A DNA stretch of 64,000 nucleotides from Terasakiella brassicae (GTDB lineage: Bacteria; Pseudomonadota; Alphaproteobacteria; Rhodospirillales; Terasakiellaceae): positions 1 to 64,000 of the forward strand of contig NZ_BMHV01000014.1 in the NCBI RefSeq assembly GCF_014641495.1, given 5' to 3'. The notes under the pieces are model-generated. The model made no database searches, had not been told where the DNA came from, and saw only the letters and a program-made list of their open reading frames with translations. Shown in pieces: positions 59,514 through 64,000 of the stretch (position 1 is the stretch's first letter; each line of letters opens with the position of its first letter). Both the position numbers and the translations under genes were made by a program.

Positions 59514-60304
59514 AGGCTACGCAGCATCCAGGAACGAATACGTTCTGCTACCATTTTCCAGCGTTTATCCAGCATAACGGCATGAGGGGCGCCGGGGATA
59601 ATTTCCAGATCGGCACCGTGGAAGATTGCGGTTTCATGCAAGGCACTGACGGGGATCATGGTATCGTTGTCCCCCCCGATGACGGCAATGGGGAACCCTT
59701 CTTTGGCGCGTTTGCGGGGGATGTCGAATAAGGTGACATCGTTTAGCACACGAAGAGATTCCACCTGAAATAAATTATGAACTTCTGCTAGGGATGCCGG
59801 ATGGGTATCATCACTGACCAACAGGCGTTTCAACATATCAAAATTCATGGCTTCCGGGCCGAACATCATCACTTGATTGAGCGACATAAACAGGTCGGGG
59901 GAATTGTTCATCATATGCATGATGGAACTGAGTGCGCCGCTGGGGGGCAGGGAATTCAGTAAAACGGCGCCTAGACAACTATGATCTTCGATATATTTTT
60001 GAACAATCATACCACCAAGTGAATGACCGATCAGAACGCAGGGTTCGCCAATTTGTTCAATGGCTTCACAGACGTTTTTCACATAGTCATTGAGCCCGAG
60101 GAAGTGGAGCGCCCAGTTGTCAGCATTTTCCCCATGACCGCTGAGGGTGACGGCATAACAATCGTGGCCGTGTGCGGCAAAGAAGGGCATAAAACGATGG
60201 CGCCAGATCGGGGCGGAACAGAAAGAACCATGAATAAACAGAAGAGGTGGTCTTTTTGCGGCGGACTGTTTGCTGGCCTTGACGGCAATCAGATCAATCG
60301 ACAT
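59510..60304 (-). CDS. Alpha/beta hydrolase
   Basis: A 264-aa alpha/beta-hydrolase fold protein. HGSFCSAPIWRHRF is the oxyanion strand, VLIGHSLGGMIVQKYI holds the nucleophile Ser, VIGGDNDTMIP the acid, and PGAPHAVMLDKRW the catalytic His. It probably acts as a cytoplasmic esterase or lipase-like enzyme of unknown substrate. It is followed directly by the GIY-YIG gene and preceded 3 bp away by a solute-binding-like gene, all on the minus strand. Confidence 0.9.
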   Translation of the reverse strand: MSIDLIAVKASKQSAAKRPPLLFIHGSFCSAPIWRHRFMPFFAAHGHDCYAVTLSGHGENADNWALHFLGLNDYVKNVCEAIEQIGEPCVLIGHSLGGMIVQKYIEDHSCLGAVLLNSLPPSGALSSIMHMMNNSPDLFMSLNQVMMFGPEAMNFDMLKRLLVSDDTHPASLAEVHNLFQVESLRVLNDVTLFDIPRKRAKEGFPIAVIGGDNDTMIPVSALHETAIFHGADLEIIPGAPHAVMLDKRWKMVAERIRSWMLRSL

Positions 60305-60307
60305 GGT

Positions 60308-61114
60308 CTATTGAATTTTGTACATATATTTTTTCATAATGCTATCAAGCACTGTTTTTCTTAAAACTGCAAGTGTTGACCATATTTTCTCAGCTTCTTT
60401 TGAATTATTCTCGTAAAAGTCGTGGCTGAGCACCAAATACAGAGCATGGCGTTTGAACGGTGGCTGATGGGCAACCACTTTGTCTTTTAATCCCAGTTTA
60501 GACAATAAAGACAGCCCAACGTTTTTTTCAACAATGTAGCCATCCAGTTTCCCTTCGGAGACAAGTTTAAGCCCTGATGCGGGCAGGAAAGATGTGTTCG
60601 GAATGATTTTATGTTCTTTTTTCAGGCTCTTAACCGTGGCGTATCCCAACGGCGTTCCTATACGAGGGGCAGGACCTGAAAACCTTTGACCATCCCACTG
60701 AATTGCAGAATGGGCTGCATTGTAAAAAATGGGATAGTCGACAAACAAGAGGCGTCGCTCTGGATCGACTTCTCCGTTTTGCATCGGGTATTTTCCGATT
60801 TTTTCGCGCTCTTTCGTATGGATGACACCAAACATCCCGGCGATCTTGCCATCACGCAGCAGGTGCATGCACCGCTTCCAGGGACGGCGAATATATTGAA
60901 CTTTTTGCCCGGCTTCCTGAAAAGCTGCTTTGGTGATTTCGACCAATACACCCGGATTCGGTTTTGCGGGTTGTTGCGTGTCACCCCGTAAATAAGGCGC
61001 ATAATCTTCATCTTCATAGCATAAACGAACCGCTTCATTCCCATAAGCGACAGGCATATAGCCGAGAAGTGACACAAAACAGTATGATATGATTTTACTC
61101 AAAGAAAATTGCAT
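60308..61114 (-). CDS. Family 3 solute-binding-like periplasmic protein
   Basis: A 268-aa protein with a signal peptide (IISYCFVSLLGYMPVAYG) and SBP_bac_3-type segments: LVEITKAAFQEAGQKVQYIR, PWKRCMHLLRDGKIAGMFG and YATVKSLKKE. The PWKRxMxxLxxG motif is shared with the protein at 51.5 kb, so both belong to the same subgroup, often found without ABC transporters. It may be a sensor-type binding protein. It is first in a three-gene minus-strand unit. Confidence 0.85.
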   Translation of the reverse strand: MQFSLSKIISYCFVSLLGYMPVAYGNEAVRLCYEDEDYAPYLRGDTQQPAKPNPGVLVEITKAAFQEAGQKVQYIRRPWKRCMHLLRDGKIAGMFGVIHTKEREKIGKYPMQNGEVDPERRLLFVDYPIFYNAAHSAIQWDGQRFSGPAPRIGTPLGYATVKSLKKEHKIIPNTSFLPASGLKLVSEGKLDGYIVEKNVGLSLLSKLGLKDKVVAHQPPFKRHALYLVLSHDFYENNSKEAEKIWSTLAVLRKTVLDSIMKKYMYKIQ

Positions 61115-61324
61115 GGGGGGAGCAACTATTTGTAAATTTTTAAAGTAAGGCGCAACAAAGTTATCATATAACCATTACAGGTTAAAAGAAAATATGAACA
61201 TGCCGATAAAAGGTTGGGTTTTCTATGGGGTTTTTACGCTTTTCGACCTTGCTTAAAACAGGACTCTCAGGTAGTGTGCGCCCACCGTCTCAGGGGCTGT
61301 TTTTGAAATAAGGATCGTATTACG

Positions 61325-63295
61325 ATGACCTCGCATAAGGATATGGCGAACGCCATTCGCTTCCTCTCCGCAGATGCCGTTCAGAAAGCCAAATCCGGCC
61401 ATCCGGGTATGCCGATGGGTATGGCTGACGTTGCAACCGTTCTGTTTACCAAATATATGAATTTTGACCCGAAGCAGCCCAAATGGGCAGACCGGGATCG
61501 TTTTGTCTTGTCGGCGGGGCACGGGTCCATGTTGATGTACTCCTACCTGTATTTAACAGGTTATGAAGACATGACGATCGAAGAAGTCCGTAACTTCCGC
61601 CAACTTGGGGCGAAAACCGCAGGTCACCCGGAATACGGTCATGCCACAGGGATTGAAACGACAACCGGGCCGTTGGGCCAAGGCATTACCACCGCTGTTG
61701 GTATGGCCATTGCCGAAAAATTGCAAAACGCACGTTATGGCGATGAGGTGGTCAATCACTTTACCTATGTGATTGCCGGTGACGGTTGTTTGATGGAAGG
61801 GATCTCGCACGAGGCCATTTCCACAGCAGGTCATTTGAATTTGAACAAGTTGATCGTCTTTTGGGATGATAACGAAATTACCATTGACGGTAATTTGGGT
61901 GTGGCTGCCAGCGACAATCAATTGAAGCGTTTTGAGGCTTCCGGTTGGGATGCGCAAGCCATTGATGGTCACAACCCGGATGAAATTGCAGCCGCAATTG
62001 AAAAAGCACAAAAATCCGGCAAGCCGTCTTTGATTGCCTGTAAGACCAAAATCGGTAAAGGTGCACCGACCCTTGAAGGGTCGCACAAAACCCACGGCGC
62101 ACCGCTTGGTGATGATGAAATTGCCCAAATGCGCAAGGATTTGGGTTGGGATGCCGCACCGTTTGAAATTCCGTCCGATATCCTGAAGGCATGGCGCGAA
62201 GCCGGTGCACGCGGTGTTGCAACACGCGAAGCCTGGCAGGAACGTTTCAACGAACTGGATCTGGATGCACAAGAAACCTTTGTTCGCACCAATGACGGTG
62301 GTCTGCCGGAAAACTGGATTGACAGCGCCAATGCTTACAAAAAGCAACTGTGTGAAGATGCCCCGAAAAAAGCAACGCGCCAAGCCTCACAGATGGCGCT
62401 GAATGCCTTATGCGAAATGATCCCGGAAATGCTGGGTGGTTCTGCCGACTTGACCGGGTCCAACCTGACGAAGGCCGATAGCCAGAAGTCTGTGACAACG
62501 GATGATTTCAGTGGCAATTACATGCATTACGGTATTCGTGAATTCGGCATGGCAGCATTTATGAACGGCATTGCCCTGCATGGCGGTTTTGTTCCTTATG
62601 GCGGAACCTTCCTTGTCTTTGCCGATTATATGCGTGCGGCGATGCGTTTATCAGCACTGATGGAACAACGTGTTATTTACGTTCTGACCCATGATTCCAT
62701 CGGTCTGGGTGAAGATGGCCCAACACACCAGCCTGTTGAAACGGTTGCTTCGTTGCGTGCGATGCCCAATACCAATGTGTTCCGTCCGGCTGATGCGGTG
62801 GAAACGCTGGAATGCTGGATGCTGGCGCTGCAATCTGAAAAAACACCCTCTGTATTGGCGTTATCACGTCAAGGTTTGCCAGCAGTTCGCACAGAATATA
62901 GCGAAGAAAACAAATCTGCCAAAGGGGCCTATGTGCTGCGTGAAGCCGATGGTTTGCGTAAAGCCACGATCATTGCAACAGGGTCAGAGGTCGAAATCGC
63001 GATGCAAGCCCGTGATGTCCTGCAATCTGATGGCATTCCAACAGCGGTTGTTTCCATGCCGTGTTGGGAATTGTTTGAAAAACAGGATGATGCTTATAAA
63101 CACGACACATTGGGTGATGGTGTACGTGTCGCGGTCGAGGCAGGTCTGCAAATGGGCTGGGATCGCTATATCGGTCAAAACGGTGCCTTTATCGGCATGA
63201 CCGGTTTTGGGGCATCGGCTCCGGCGGATAAGCTTTATGAACATTTCGGCATTACGTCCGAGGCTGTCGTACAAGCCGTAAAAGAAAGAGTTTAA
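61325..63295 (+). CDS. tkt: Transketolase
   Basis: A 656-aa transketolase with [38 protein letters not shown], the ThDP motif [13 protein letters not shown] ending in [12 protein letters not shown], and [20 protein letters not shown] with the active-site His. It transfers two-carbon units in the pentose phosphate pathway (and Calvin cycle, if present). It is followed 76 bp later by class II fructose-bisphosphate aldolase. AAGGA lies ahead of the ATG. Confidence 0.98.
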   Translation: MTSHKDMANAIRFLSADAVQKAKSGHPGMPMGMADVATVLFTKYMNFDPKQPKWADRDRFVLSAGHGSMLMYSYLYLTGYEDMTIEEVRNFRQLGAKTAGHPEYGHATGIETTTGPLGQGITTAVGMAIAEKLQNARYGDEVVNHFTYVIAGDGCLMEGISHEAISTAGHLNLNKLIVFWDDNEITIDGNLGVAASDNQLKRFEASGWDAQAIDGHNPDEIAAAIEKAQKSGKPSLIACKTKIGKGAPTLEGSHKTHGAPLGDDEIAQMRKDLGWDAAPFEIPSDILKAWREAGARGVATREAWQERFNELDLDAQETFVRTNDGGLPENWIDSANAYKKQLCEDAPKKATRQASQMALNALCEMIPEMLGGSADLTGSNLTKADSQKSVTTDDFSGNYMHYGIREFGMAAFMNGIALHGGFVPYGGTFLVFADYMRAAMRLSALMEQRVIYVLTHDSIGLGEDGPTHQPVETVASLRAMPNTNVFRPADAVETLECWMLALQSEKTPSVLALSRQGLPAVRTEYSEENKSAKGAYVLREADGLRKATIIATGSEVEIAMQARDVLQSDGIPTAVVSMPCWELFEKQDDAYKHDTLGDGVRVAVEAGLQMGWDRYIGQNGAFIGMTGFGASAPADKLYEHFGITSEAVVQAVKERV

Positions 63296-63371
63296 ATTGT
63301 GAAAAAGGCGGCTGATTTCTGATCGGGCGCCTTTCTCCTTTGACTGATTATTATTATCTGGAGGAAATCCT

Positions 63372-64000
63372 ATGGCACTCGTTTCCATGCGTCAGCTTCT
63401 TGATCATGCTGCTGAAAACGACTACGGCCTTCCGGCATTTAACATCAACAATATGGAACAAATGCTGGCGATTATGGCGGCTGCGTCTAAAACCGACTCT
63501 CCGGTTATTATGCAAGCCAGCCGTGGGGCACGCAGTTATGCAAATGATGCTGTTCTCAAGCATTTGATCCAAGCCGCTGTTGAAATTTACCCCGATGTTC
63601 CGGTTTGTATGCATTTGGATCACGGCAACGAATTGCGTACCTGTATGTCGGCAATGGCATCCGGTTTCTCATCCGTTATGATGGATGGGTCTTTGGAAGC
63701 TGACGGCAAGACACCTGCTTCTTATGAATATAACGTCGATACAACCGCAGAAGTCACAAAGGCTGCGCATTTGATCGGTGTTTCTGTCGAAGGGGAATTG
63801 GGGGTTCTTGGTTCACTGGAAACCGGTGAAGGCGAAAAAGAAGACGGTCATGGTTTTGAAGGCAAGTTGTCCAAGGACAAATTGCTGACCGACCCGGATC
63901 AAGCTGTTGATTTCGTCAAGAAAACCAAAGTCGATGCCTTGGCCATTGCGATGGGAACGTCCCACGGCGCTTACAAATTCACCCGCAAACCCGATGGTGA
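63372..64000 (+). CDS. fba: Fructose-bisphosphate aldolase class II (partial, cut by window end)
   Basis: The frame from ATG 63372 (GGAGGAAA upstream) is open to the end of the window, giving about 209 codons. [39 protein letters not shown] (catalytic Asp and zinc His) and [19 protein letters not shown] are class IIB aldolase signatures, with [13 protein letters not shown] further on (zinc Glu). It cleaves fructose-1,6-bisphosphate in glycolysis and gluconeogenesis. The C-terminal third is outside the window. Confidence 0.96.
   Translation, partial: MALVSMRQLLDHAAENDYGLPAFNINNMEQMLAIMAAASKTDSPVIMQASRGARSYANDAVLKHLIQAAVEIYPDVPVCMHLDHGNELRTCMSAMASGFSSVMMDGSLEADGKTPASYEYNVDTTAEVTKAAHLIGVSVEGELGVLGSLETGEGEKEDGHGFEGKLSKDKLLTDPDQAVDFVKKTKVDALAIAMGTSHGAYKFTRKPDG

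Noticed and set aside
61115-61324. 6S RNA or riboswitch ahead of transketolase
   Set aside because: The 210 bases show no long rod-like pairing or aptamer motif that I can support.
61553-62383. A 276-aa open frame antisense to transketolase
   Set aside because: It is the mirror of a highly conserved tkt with cysteine-rich, non-family sequence and no ribosome binding site.

Overview
The window looks like part of the chromosome of an alphaproteobacterium, most likely a Rhodospirillales-type marine or aquatic spirillum. This rests on the N-terminally extended ribosomal protein S9, the grouping of rplM-rpsI with acyl-CoA, CoA-binding and O-acetylhomoserine genes, a class II aldolase next to transketolase, and a moderate GC content. 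No rRNA or tRNA gene was seen, so the assignment is inference from gene content only.

Region 1 (1-12.9 kb) is an insertion-sequence-rich, visibly AT-richer block. It holds fragments of IS3 and IS982 transposases, a GDP-D-rhamnose pair (gmd, rmd), an intact IS110 element with a structured non-coding flank (candidate bridge RNA), and a tightly packed minus-strand operon. The operon encodes two large membrane glycosyltransferase-like proteins, a class II aldolase-like protein, a HAD phosphatase, a fusion of a membrane glycosyltransferase with a uridine-kinase-like domain, and a phosphodiesterase-like barrel. A broken LysE exporter gene marks the right border.

Region 2 (13-27 kb) is a surface polysaccharide cluster. 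A Gfo/Idh/MocA dehydrogenase, a hexapeptide acetyltransferase, a DegT aminotransferase and a UDP-GlcNAc 2-epimerase homologue match the WbpB-D-E-I steps to UDP-2,3-diacetamido-2,3-dideoxy-mannuronic acid. Four further SDR epimerase/dehydratases, a CgeB-like glycosyltransferase, a Wzx-type flippase, a methyltransferase and an AsnB-type amidotransferase complete it.

Region 3 (27-29.2 kb) has small housekeeping or hypothetical genes and a candidate small RNA with its own promoter and terminator.

Region 4 (29.2-48.1 kb) is an integrated mobile element of about 18.9 kb inserted at the 3' end of rpsI. It has duplicated attachment sequences, a tyrosine recombinase beside the left end, 13-bp-spaced arm-type repeats at both ends, a repressor/Cro-like switch, a helicase-primase-like replication protein and a serine recombinase with a res-like site. 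Its cargo looks like conflict genes: a proteasome-like Ntn hydrolase, an HNH protein with an interrupted partner gene, and a three-gene operon (TIR-like protein, helical/membrane protein, Mrr-type nuclease fused to an ImmA/IrrE peptidase). That operon is the best candidate here for an undescribed defence system.

Region 5 (48.1-64 kb) is ordinary core chromosome: rpsI-rplM, an AEC transporter, upp, a cytochrome c, two solute-binding-like proteins, a uracil/xanthine permease, a thioesterase and enoyl-CoA hydratase sharing a palindromic operator, CoA-binding protein and metY, a hemerythrin-GGDEF protein, a GIY-YIG protein, an alpha/beta hydrolase, transketolase, and the start of class II fructose-bisphosphate aldolase.
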